NCBI GenBank assembly: GCA_007119835.1 | Contig: SKOX01000002.1 | Location: 1-13,783 of the forward strand | DNA length: 13,783 nucleotides | Reading direction: 5' to 3' | DNA from: Paracoccaceae bacterium | GTDB lineage: Bacteria; Pseudomonadota; Alphaproteobacteria; Rhodobacterales; Rhodobacteraceae | Part shown: positions 7,521 to 12,221 of the stretch, piece by piece | Layout of the letters: every line of letters starts with the position of its first letter | Position numbering within the stretch: the stretch's first letter is position 1 | Translations under genes and position numbers: made by a program | Notes under the pieces: generated by a model | Seen by the model: only the letters and a program-made list of their open reading frames with translations | Told to the model about the DNA's origin: nothing | Databases searched by the model: none

Positions 7521-8369
7521 ATGCAGGATCCGACCGACGGCCACAGGATCTACGCGATCGGCGACGTGCATGGGCGCCGCGACCTGCTCGACGTGATGCT
7601 CGCGCGCGTCGAGGCCGATCTCGCGGCGCGGCCGCACCCGCATCCGCGGCTCGTCCTCCTCGGAGATTACGTCGATCGCGGTCCCGACAGCCGCGGCGTG
7701 ATCGAGCGGCTTATCGCGACGGCGGCGGAGGGCGCGCTGCAGCCGAGCTTCCTGCTCGGGAACCACGACGCCTGTCTGCTGGGCTATCTCGACGATCCGG
7801 AATGGACGCCGCGCGGCTTGCACTGGTTCCACACCGGCATGGGCGGCGCGGCCACGCTCGCCTCGTACGGCGTGCGCGACGTAAGCGACCTCGCCCCCCG
7901 GCACGGGCACGACGCCTTCACCGCCGCCTTTCCCGACGAGCATCGCCGGTTCCTGGACGCATGCCTGCTGTGGCAGCAGATCGGCAGCTACCTCTTCGTC
8001 CATGCCGGCGTGCGGCCCGGCGTGCCGCTCGAGGAGCAGGCGCCCGAGGACCTGATCTGGATCCGCGAGCCCTTCCTGTCCTCGCGCCGCGACTTCGGGG
8101 TGAAGGTCGTGCACGGGCACACCATCGTGCCATTCGTCGAGCACCACCCGAACCGGATCGCGATCGACACCGGCGCGGTGAAGACCGGCGTGCTGAGCTG
8201 CGTCGTGCTCGAAGGGGATGACGTCTCGCTGCTGACGACGGCCGGCCCGAAGCCGCTGCCGCAAGGCGCGGGTCTCGGGCTTGACCGGTTGCAGCGGCGG
8301 CTTGCCGAGCGGCTGGGGCGCTTGCTGCCCTCCCTCGGCGCGGACCGCATCGAGCGGCCGCGCGGCTGA
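7521..8369 (+). CDS. PPP-family serine/threonine-type metallophosphatase
   Basis: This 282-residue protein belongs to the calcineurin-like metallophosphoesterases, close to bacterial PPP enzymes such as PrpA and diadenosine-tetraphosphatase-type proteins. All metal and phosphate motifs are present: GDVHG (14-18), GDYVDRG (48-54), GNHD (80-83), HAG (161-163), WIRE (180-183) and VHGHT (197-201). These predict a two-metal centre that removes phosphate from phosphoproteins or small phosphorylated compounds in the cytoplasm; the substrate cannot be told from sequence. No signal peptide or membrane helix is seen. The ATG at 7521 follows a G-rich ribosome site (GGGGGGAG). It lies 81 bases after fliM on the same strand and may be co-transcribed. 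No partner kinase is in the window. The last 40 residues, after the catalytic domain, are Leu/Arg-rich. Confidence 0.9.
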   Translation: MQDPTDGHRIYAIGDVHGRRDLLDVMLARVEADLAARPHPHPRLVLLGDYVDRGPDSRGVIERLIATAAEGALQPSFLLGNHDACLLGYLDDPEWTPRGLHWFHTGMGGAATLASYGVRDVSDLAPRHGHDAFTAAFPDEHRRFLDACLLWQQIGSYLFVHAGVRPGVPLEEQAPEDLIWIREPFLSSRRDFGVKVVHGHTIVPFVEHHPNRIAIDTGAVKTGVLSCVVLEGDDVSLLTTAGPKPLPQGAGLGLDRLQRRLAERLGRLLPSLGADRIERPRG

Positions 8370-8400
8370 GAGGGCGCCGGTGCCGGAGAGCGTACCGCCC

Positions 8401-8424
8401 GCGGCCACGCCGGCGTGAGGCCGC
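8401..8424 (+). terminator. GC-rich hairpin after the phosphatase gene, possible terminator
   Basis: GCGGC plus CACG (8401-8409) pairs with CGTG and GCCGC (8414-8424), leaving a CCGG loop and a two-base bulge. It starts 31 bases after the phosphatase stop and before the tRNA promoter region, where transcription would be expected to end. There is no T run after it, only a C/T-rich patch at 8440-8448, so factor-independent termination is doubtful. Confidence 0.35.
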
Positions 8425-8446
8425 GCCGCGTGCCGGCCACTTCCCC

Positions 8447-8475
8447 TTGCATCGCACCGGCTTCCAAAGTATCTC
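8447..8475 (+). promoter_or_regulatory. Candidate sigma-70 type promoter for tRNA-Trp / secE
   Basis: TTGCAT at 8447-8452 and TATCTC at 8470-8475 are separated by exactly 17 bases. They would start transcription near 8482, about 15 bases before the tRNA. Each box keeps only the first three consensus bases (TTG and TAT), which is common in high-GC alphaproteobacteria but weak evidence. The position directly before a tRNA gene is the main support. Confidence 0.4.
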
Positions 8476-8496
8476 AGCCGCCACATGCGGGCCCCT

Positions 8497-8572
8497 AGGG
8501 GTGTAGCTCAGTTGGTAGAGCATCGGTCTCCAAAACCGAGGGTCGTAGGTTCGAGTCCTATCGCCCCTGCCA
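8497..8572 (+). tRNA. trnW: tRNA-Trp (anticodon CCA)
   Basis: A complete 76-base cloverleaf is visible. The acceptor stem AGGGGTG (8497-8503) pairs with CGCCCCT (8562-8568) with one U-G pair. The D arm is GCTC/GAGC (8506-8521), and the anticodon stem TCGGT/ACCGA encloses the loop CTCCAAA with CCA at 8530-8532. The variable loop has five bases, and the T arm GTAGG/CCTAT encloses TTCGAGT. Discriminator G73 is followed by an encoded CCA (8570-8572). It decodes UGG. Its place 29 bases before secE is the conserved bacterial tRNA-Trp/secE/nusG arrangement, so it is probably processed from a joint transcript. Confidence 0.97.
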
Positions 8573-8601
8573 GCATGTGAAGTTTCGACGAGGAGCGGCT
8601 G

Positions 8602-8799
8602 ATGGCGCGAACGAATCCCTTCCAGTTCGTGCAGCAAGTGCGCGCGGAGGTGGCGAAGGTCGTCTGGCCCACCCGCCGCGAGACCGGCATCACCACGGTG
8701 ATGGTGATGATCATGGCGACGATCTTCGCCGCCTTCTTCTTCGTCGTGGACATCCTGATCAGGTTCTCGCTCGAGACGATCCTGCGTTTCGCCTCTTGA
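8602..8799 (+). CDS. secE: Preprotein translocase subunit SecE
   Basis: SecE is the small essential subunit of the SecYEG protein-export channel in the inner membrane. The 65-residue product is the short, single-helix form usual outside the enterics. A cytoplasmic amphipathic segment (FVQQVRAEVAKVVWPTRRET, about 9-28) contains the conserved VxWPTRRE motif. One membrane helix follows at about 31-52 (TTVMVMIMATIFAAFFFVVD). The ATG at 8602 has GAGGAG about seven bases upstream. It lies between tRNA-Trp and nusG, its standard context. Confidence 0.96.
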   Translation: MARTNPFQFVQQVRAEVAKVVWPTRRETGITTVMVMIMATIFAAFFFVVDILIRFSLETILRFAS

Positions 8800-8846
8800 A
8801 CGGGGCTGGTCGGGGCAGTAAGCCATCGTCTCTCGGGTAGCGGTGG

Positions 8847-8877
8847 GCGCGCGGTGATTCGCGCGCATTGTCGTTTT
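8847..8877 (+). promoter_or_regulatory. Hairpin with T-rich tail in the secE-nusG spacer (possible attenuator)
   Basis: GCGCGCG (8847-8853) and CGCGCGC (8860-8866) form a perfect 7-bp stem with a six-base loop, followed by ATTGTCGTTTT (8867-8877). A second 5-bp stem (8880-8884 with 8892-8896) follows closely. The layout resembles a leaky intrinsic terminator that would lower nusG expression relative to secE, or mark the start of a nusG promoter region. The 142-base gap between two genes normally set close together supports some regulatory role; the role itself is inferred. Confidence 0.4.
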
Positions 8878-8941
8878 GGCGCCGGCTTTTTCGGCGGGAC
8901 AACGGGCGGGGGAACCGCTGGGGACTGAGGTGGCGAGCAGC

Positions 8942-9475
8942 ATGGCGATGCGCTGGTATTCTGTGAGCGTCCTGTCGAACTTCGAGAAGAAGGTCGCGGA
9001 GGCGATCAAGGACGCCGTGCGCACCCACGGTCTCGAGGACGAGATCGAGGAGGTGATGGTCCCGACCGAGGACGTGATCGAGGTCCGCCGCGGCAAGAAG
9101 GTCCAGACCGAGCGGCGCTTCATGCCGGGCTACGTTCTCGTCAAGATGGAGATGACCGACCGCGGGTATCACCTGATCAACTCGATCAACCGCGTGACCG
9201 GCTTCCTCGGGCCGCAGGGCAAGCCGACCCCGATGCGCGATGCCGAGGTCGCCCGCATCCTCAACCAGGTCGAGGAAGGTCAGGAGCGGCCGCGCTCGAT
9301 CATCACCTTCGAGACCGGCGAGACGGTCAACGTCACCGACGGACCGTTTGAGGGCTTCTCGGGCATGGTCGAGGAGGTCGACCAGGCGAACGCACGGCTC
9401 AAGGTCTCCGTGTCGATTTTCGGCCGGGCAACCCCGGTCGAGCTGGAATTCACGCAGGTCGCCAAGGCGTCCTGA
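8942..9475 (+). CDS. nusG: Transcription termination/antitermination factor NusG
   Basis: NusG binds RNA polymerase, reduces pausing, links it to Rho and to the ribosome, and acts in rRNA antitermination. The 177-residue product has an NGN domain (about 1-115: MRWYSVSVLSNFEKKVAEAI, then RRFMPGYVLVKMEM and VTGFLG). It also has a C-terminal KOW domain (about 125-177: GETVNVTDGPFEGFSGMVEE and FGRATPVELEF). The ATG at 8942 was chosen because family members begin M(A)xRWY. The ATG at 8948 or the GTG at 8930 are possible, and the frame is open upstream to 8876 without family similarity. The ribosome site is modest (GAGG, 11 bases before). Its place between secE and rplK is standard. Confidence 0.95.
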   Translation: MAMRWYSVSVLSNFEKKVAEAIKDAVRTHGLEDEIEEVMVPTEDVIEVRRGKKVQTERRFMPGYVLVKMEMTDRGYHLINSINRVTGFLGPQGKPTPMRDAEVARILNQVEEGQERPRSIITFETGETVNVTDGPFEGFSGMVEEVDQANARLKVSVSIFGRATPVELEFTQVAKAS

Positions 9476-9511
9476 TGTCATCGGATCGGCGCGGGGTGGC
9501 CTGCGCCGTTT

Positions 9512-9550
9512 CGTGGGAGGCTGCCGGGGCGCGCCCCGGGCCGGACCACG
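9512..9550 (+). promoter_or_regulatory. L1-binding leader of the L11 operon (23S rRNA mimic)
   Basis: CGTGG (9512-9516) pairs with CCACG (9546-9550), and CCGGGG with CCCCGG (9524-9529 with 9534-9539, loop CGCG) forms the inner stem, leaving a purine-rich asymmetric internal loop. GTGGGAGGCT at 9513-9522 matches, as I recall it, the 23S rRNA helix 76 segment to which ribosomal protein L1 binds. L1 is encoded just downstream (rplA), and L1 repressing its own operon by binding such a leader is established in E. coli. The match and position make autogenous control likely here; binding has not been shown. Confidence 0.7.
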
Positions 9551-9605
9551 CCATTGAAGGCCCGGCGACGCGTCGCGCGGGCGATGGAGCAAGGAGGAGG
9601 CCTAG

Positions 9606-10034
9606 ATGGCCAAGAAGGTAGCCGGGCAGCTGAAGCTTCAGGTGCCGGCCGGCAAGGCGAACCCGTCGCCGCCCGTCGGCCCCGCCCTCGGTCAGCGGGG
9701 CATCAACATCATGGAGTTCTGCAAGGCGTTCAACGCCCGGACCCAGGAGATGGAGGTCGGGCAGCCCTGCCCGGTGATCATCACCTATTTCACCGACAAG
9801 TCCTTCCAGATGGACATCAAGACGCCGCCGGCGTCGTTCCTTCTGAAGAAGGCCGCGAACCTCAAATCGGGCTCCAAGACGCCCGGCAAGGACAGCGCAG
9901 GCACGGTGACGGTGGCGCAGGTCCGCGAGATCGCCGAGATCAAGATGAAGGATCTCAACGCGAACGACGTCGAGGCCGCGATGCTGATCATCGCCGGCTC
10001 CGCGCGCTCCATGGGCATCGAGGTGGTCGGCTGA
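9606..10034 (+). CDS. rplK: 50S ribosomal protein L11
   Basis: L11 binds 23S rRNA at the GTPase-associated centre and forms the stalk base with L10/L12. The 142-residue product has the family's usual length. Its N-terminal domain contains [20 protein letters not shown] and [19 protein letters not shown], including the Pro-rich segment tied to thiostrepton sensitivity. Its C-terminal rRNA-binding domain contains [20 protein letters not shown] and the closing [14 protein letters not shown] strong ribosome site (AGGAGGAGG) lies just before the ATG. It is the first gene of the L11-L1 pair and overlaps rplA by one base (TGATG), so translation is probably coupled. The L1-type leader upstream suggests feedback control. 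Confidence 0.98.
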   Translation: MAKKVAGQLKLQVPAGKANPSPPVGPALGQRGINIMEFCKAFNARTQEMEVGQPCPVIITYFTDKSFQMDIKTPPASFLLKKAANLKSGSKTPGKDSAGTVTVAQVREIAEIKMKDLNANDVEAAMLIIAGSARSMGIEVVG

Positions 10035-10732
10035 TGGCGAAGATTGCAAAGCGCGTCCGCGCGACCCGTGAGGCCGTGGCCGGCAAGGAGAACGTCGCGC
10101 TCGACGAGGCGGTGAAGCTGATCAAGGCGAACGCCACGGCGAAGTTCGACGAGACGGTCGAGGTCGCGATGAATCTCGGCGTCGATCCGCGGCACGCCGA
10201 CCAGATGGTGCGCGGCGTCGTCAGCCTGCCGAACGGCACCGGCAAGGCGGTGCGCGTGGCGGTGTTCGCCCGTGGCGCCAAGGCCGACGAGGCCAGGGAG
10301 GCGGGCGCCGACATCGTCGGCGCCGAGGACCTGATGGAGACGATCCAGGGCGGCACCATCGAGTTCGACCGCTGCATCGCCACGCCCGACATGATGCCGA
10401 TCGTCGGCCGGCTCGGGAAGATCCTCGGCCCGCGGAACCTGATGCCGAACCCCAAGGTCGGCACCGTGACCATGGATGTCGCGACCGCAGTGGCGAACGC
10501 CAAGGGCGGCGAGGTCCAGTTCCGCGTCGAGAAGGGCGGGATCATCCATGGCGGCGTCGGCAAGGCGTCCTTCGATGAAGCGAAGCTGGTCGAGAACGTG
10601 AAGGCGTTCGTGCAGGCGGTGAACCGCGCCAAGCCCTCGGGGGCGAAGGGCACGTACCTGAAGAAGGTGTCGCTCTCCTCGACGATGGGCCCGGGCGTCA
10701 GCGTCGACGTGGGCTCGGCCGTCGCCGAGTGA
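10034..10732 (+). CDS. rplA: 50S ribosomal protein L1
   Basis: L1 forms the mobile stalk near the E site and is also the translational repressor of its own operon. The 232-residue product is of normal length. It has the L1 signature [20 protein letters not shown] followed by NPKVGTVT; the residue after GPR is Asn here, where Gly or Lys is more usual. The N-terminus ([14 protein letters not shown]) and the closing [17 protein letters not shown] are typical. The ATG shares its A with the rplK stop codon, so translation is coupled to L11 and no separate ribosome site is needed. A 283-base structured spacer separates it from rplJ. Confidence 0.98.
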   Translation: MAKIAKRVRATREAVAGKENVALDEAVKLIKANATAKFDETVEVAMNLGVDPRHADQMVRGVVSLPNGTGKAVRVAVFARGAKADEAREAGADIVGAEDLMETIQGGTIEFDRCIATPDMMPIVGRLGKILGPRNLMPNPKVGTVTMDVATAVANAKGGEVQFRVEKGGIIHGGVGKASFDEAKLVENVKAFVQAVNRAKPSGAKGTYLKKVSLSSTMGPGVSVDVGSAVAE

Positions 10733-10743
10733 CGCGAGGCTTT

Positions 10744-10814
10744 GCCCGCGCTTGTGCGCGGGCGTGAGATCCCCCGGCGAGAGCCGGGGGTGTTCCGGGG
10801 AGGGCGACCTCCCC
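10744..10814 (+). other. Three tandem perfect RNA hairpins with four-base loops after rplA
   Basis: Stem 1: GCCCGCGC/GCGCGGGC (10744-10751, 10756-10763), 8 bp, loop TTGT. Stem 2: CCCCCGGC/GCCGGGGG (10771-10778, 10783-10790), 8 bp, loop GAGA. Stem 3: GGGGAGG/CCTCCCC (10797-10803, 10808-10814), 7 bp, loop GCGA. The spacers are seven and six bases. The loops of stems 2 and 3 are GNRA tetraloops, which favour stable RNA folding. None is followed by a T run, so they are not standard terminators. They begin 12 bases after the rplA stop and precede the putative L10 leader. Likely roles are partial attenuation, RNA processing or 3'-end protection of the L11-L1 message. Confidence 0.65.
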
Positions 10815-10817
10815 GAT

Positions 10818-10869
10818 CTGTCCGAGACGGTGGGTGGGGGAGACCCGTAAAGCCTGCCCGAGACGGGGA
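10818..10869 (+). promoter_or_regulatory. Putative L10 leader (L10-L12 autoregulatory RNA)
   Basis: GGTGGGT (10829-10835) can pair with GCCTGCC (10852-10858), partly through G-U pairs. The flanking strands CCGAGAC and CGAGACGG then face each other and place two GAGA runs opposite one another, giving stacked G-A pairs of the kind found in kink-turns. CTGTCCGAGACGG (10818-10830) is repeated as CTGCCCGAGACGG (10854-10866) with one change. A kink-turn-bearing leader that binds the L10(L12) complex is known upstream of rplJ in many bacteria, and this is the expected place. A covariance-model search would settle it. Confidence 0.55.
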
Positions 10870-10993
10870 ACGATCAGGATCGGGGCCAGGGGTTCAGAGA
10901 CCCGGGCTCGAGGACGGTCTTGGCGGGACCCGTGTGAACGGACCCGAACGCGGGGAGACCCGCGAACGAGAGCCGGCCGAAGGGGAGGACCCG
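10842..10993 (+). repeat. GACCCG-rich stretch with an extra GNRA hairpin before rplJ
   Basis: GACCCG occurs six times in about 150 bases, starting at 10842, 10899, 10927, 10941, 10957 and 10988. Several intervals are close to multiples of 14-16. One copy is inside a hairpin: CGCGGG/CCCGCG (10949-10954, 10959-10964) with a GAGA loop. The stretch has no open frame of note and ends at the rplJ ribosome site (GGAGAG at 11006-11011). Together with the hairpin array and L10 leader this accounts for the whole 283-base gap between rplA and rplJ. Function is unknown. Confidence 0.45.
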
Positions 10994-11015
10994 GAGGCCA
11001 AACTTGGAGAGAACC

Positions 11016-11531
11016 GTGGATAGAGCCCAGAAGGAAGTCGTGGTCGAGGAACTCGGCCAGATCTTCGCAAGCTCTGGCGTCGTCGTGGTCGCGCACTACG
11101 AGGGCCTCTCGGTTTCCGAAATGACGGATTTCCGTCTCCGGCTGAAGCAGGCCGGTGGCGGGGTCCGTGTGGCCAAGAACAGGCTCGCCAAGATCGCCCT
11201 CAAGGGCACGCCGAGCGAGACGCTCGGCGACATGCTCAGGGGCATGACGGTGCTCGCGTATTCGGAGGACCCGGTGGCCGCGGCGAAAGCCGTGGACGCC
11301 TTCACCAAGGACAACAAGAAGCTCGTTGTCCTCGGGGGTGCGATGGGCGCGACGCCGCTGGACGAGGCCGGCGTCAAGGCCGTGGCTAGCATGCCGTCGC
11401 GGGAGGAGATGATCGCCTCCATCGTGGCGAGCATCGGCAGCCCGGCGGCGGAGCTGGCTTCGGCGATCGGCGCGCCGGCCGCGAACATCGCGGCGATCCT
11501 CACCACGCTCGAGGAGCGCGAGGCGGCCTGA
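11016..11531 (+). CDS. rplJ: 50S ribosomal protein L10
   Basis: L10 anchors the L7/L12 dimers to the ribosomal stalk and represses its own operon in complex with L12. The start chosen is the GTG at 11016, giving [20 protein letters not shown], the form seen in related alphaproteobacterial L10; GGAGAG lies about six bases upstream, and an in-frame TTG at 11004 is less likely. The 171-residue product has [20 protein letters not shown] and [15 protein letters not shown] in the rRNA-binding domain. It ends with an Ala/Glu-rich helix ([18 protein letters not shown]) that carries the L12 dimers. It is followed by rplL after 74 bases. Confidence 0.96.
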   Translation: MDRAQKEVVVEELGQIFASSGVVVVAHYEGLSVSEMTDFRLRLKQAGGGVRVAKNRLAKIALKGTPSETLGDMLRGMTVLAYSEDPVAAAKAVDAFTKDNKKLVVLGGAMGATPLDEAGVKAVASMPSREEMIASIVASIGSPAAELASAIGAPAANIAAILTTLEEREAA

Positions 11532-11543
11532 ACGGAAACCAGG

Positions 11544-11564
11544 GGCCCGCGTATCGCGCGGGCC
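11544..11564 (+). other. 8-bp hairpin between rplJ and rplL
   Basis: GGCCCGCG (11544-11551) and CGCGGGCC (11557-11564) form a perfect stem with the loop TATCG, 12 bases after the rplJ stop. No T run follows. L12 must be made in several copies per L10, so a structure here could affect message stability or translation coupling between the two genes; that is inference. The remaining bases of the 74-base gap contain one further GACCCG (11568-11573) and the weak purine-rich ribosome site GGAACGGAAGAA before rplL. Confidence 0.5.
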
Positions 11565-11605
11565 GTCGACCCGGAACCCACCTGATCTAGATTGGAACGG
11601 AAGAA

Positions 11606-11983
11606 ATGGCTGACCTGAAGAAACTGGCCGAGGAGATCGTCGGCCTCACGCTGCTCGAGGCGGCGGAGCTGAAGAAGATCCTCAAGGACGAGTACGGCAT
11701 CGAGCCCGCCGCCGGCGGCGCGGTGATGATGGCCGGCCCCGCCGCGGCCCCGGCCGAGGCCGAGGAAGAGAAGACCGAATTCGACGTGATCCTCGTCGAG
11801 GCAGGCGAGAAGAAGATCAACGTGATCAAGGAAGTCCGCGCGATCACCGGCCTCGGCCTGAAGGAGGCCAAGGACCTGGTCGAGGCGGGCGGCAAGGCCG
11901 TCAAGGAGGCCGCTTCCAAGGAAGAGGCCGAGAAGATCAAGGCTCAGCTCGAGGGTGCAGGCGCGAAGGTCGAGCTGAAGTGA
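11606..11983 (+). CDS. rplL: 50S ribosomal protein L7/L12
   Basis: L7/L12 is the multi-copy stalk protein that recruits and activates translational GTPases. The 125-residue product has the standard three parts. The N-terminal dimerisation helices span about 1-37 ([20 protein letters not shown]). An Ala/Pro/Glu hinge follows at about 38-55 ([14 protein letters not shown]). The C-terminal factor-binding domain ([34 protein letters not shown]) ends GAGAKVELK. Its codons are strongly biased to G/C ends, as expected of a highly expressed gene. It stands between rplJ and rpoB, the normal order. Confidence 0.98.
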   Translation: MADLKKLAEEIVGLTLLEAAELKKILKDEYGIEPAAGGAVMMAGPAAAPAEAEEEKTEFDVILVEAGEKKINVIKEVRAITGLGLKEAKDLVEAGGKAVKEAASKEEAEKIKAQLEGAGAKVELK

Positions 11984-11989
11984 TCGCGG

Positions 11990-12053
11990 TCGCGGCCCGA
12001 CGGGTCGCGATACATACTATATCGGCTGGACCCGCGGGCGCGCGGGTCCAGCC
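11990..12053 (+). promoter_or_regulatory. Two strong hairpins around an AT-rich patch after rplL (attenuator/processing region)
   Basis: The first stem (11990-11998 with 12002-12010) has 9 bp including one G-U pair and a GAC loop. The second (12024-12036 with 12041-12053) is a perfect 13-bp stem with the loop GGCG. Between them lies TACATACTATATC (12011-12023), an AT-rich island in a very GC-rich region. No T run follows the second stem. In E. coli the rplL-rpoB gap holds an attenuator and an RNase III processing site that reduce rpoB relative to rplL. The position and stem strength here suggest an analogous role, which is inferred. Confidence 0.6.
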
Positions 12054-12106
12054 ACATGCGTCTCTCAGGATGCCCCACACCTCCCGGGGCCTCGTGACGG
12101 ACGCGT

Positions 12107-12201
12107 CGGGTCCGGGCGGTCGATGTGGGAAGTCGACCGAGGATGGGACCCGCCGTCGTGCAAGGCCCGCGCCGTCCGTTCCCCGCCGGACGCGCCCGGG
12201 C
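12107..12201 (+). other. Further paired elements just upstream of rpoB
   Basis: CGGGTCC (12107-12113) pairs with GGACCCG (12146-12152), enclosing CGGTCGA/TCGACCG (12117-12123 with 12133-12139). Immediately after, GCCCG (12165-12169) pairs with CGGGC (12197-12201), enclosing CGTCCG/CGGACG (12173-12178 with 12187-12192). The second element ends ten bases before the rpoB ribosome site AGGAAGAG, so it could influence rpoB translation or mark the stem of a processed message. Pairing is visible in the sequence; function is not known. Confidence 0.45.
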
Positions 12202-12221
12202 TGCAAAAAGGTAGGAAGAGC

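Noticed and set aside
6063..8486. 807-residue minus-strand open frame across fliM and the phosphatase
   Set aside because: Low-complexity Arg/Gly/Asp composition, no motifs, and it lies opposite two genes with clear family signatures.
8497..8572. tRNA-Trp as an integration site of a genomic island
   Set aside because: No duplicated tRNA 3' end, no integrase and no change in base or codon use next to it.
12015..12020. TACTAT as a -10 box of an rpoB promoter
   Set aside because: No TTG-like -35 element lies about 17 bases upstream; that region is a GC-rich hairpin.
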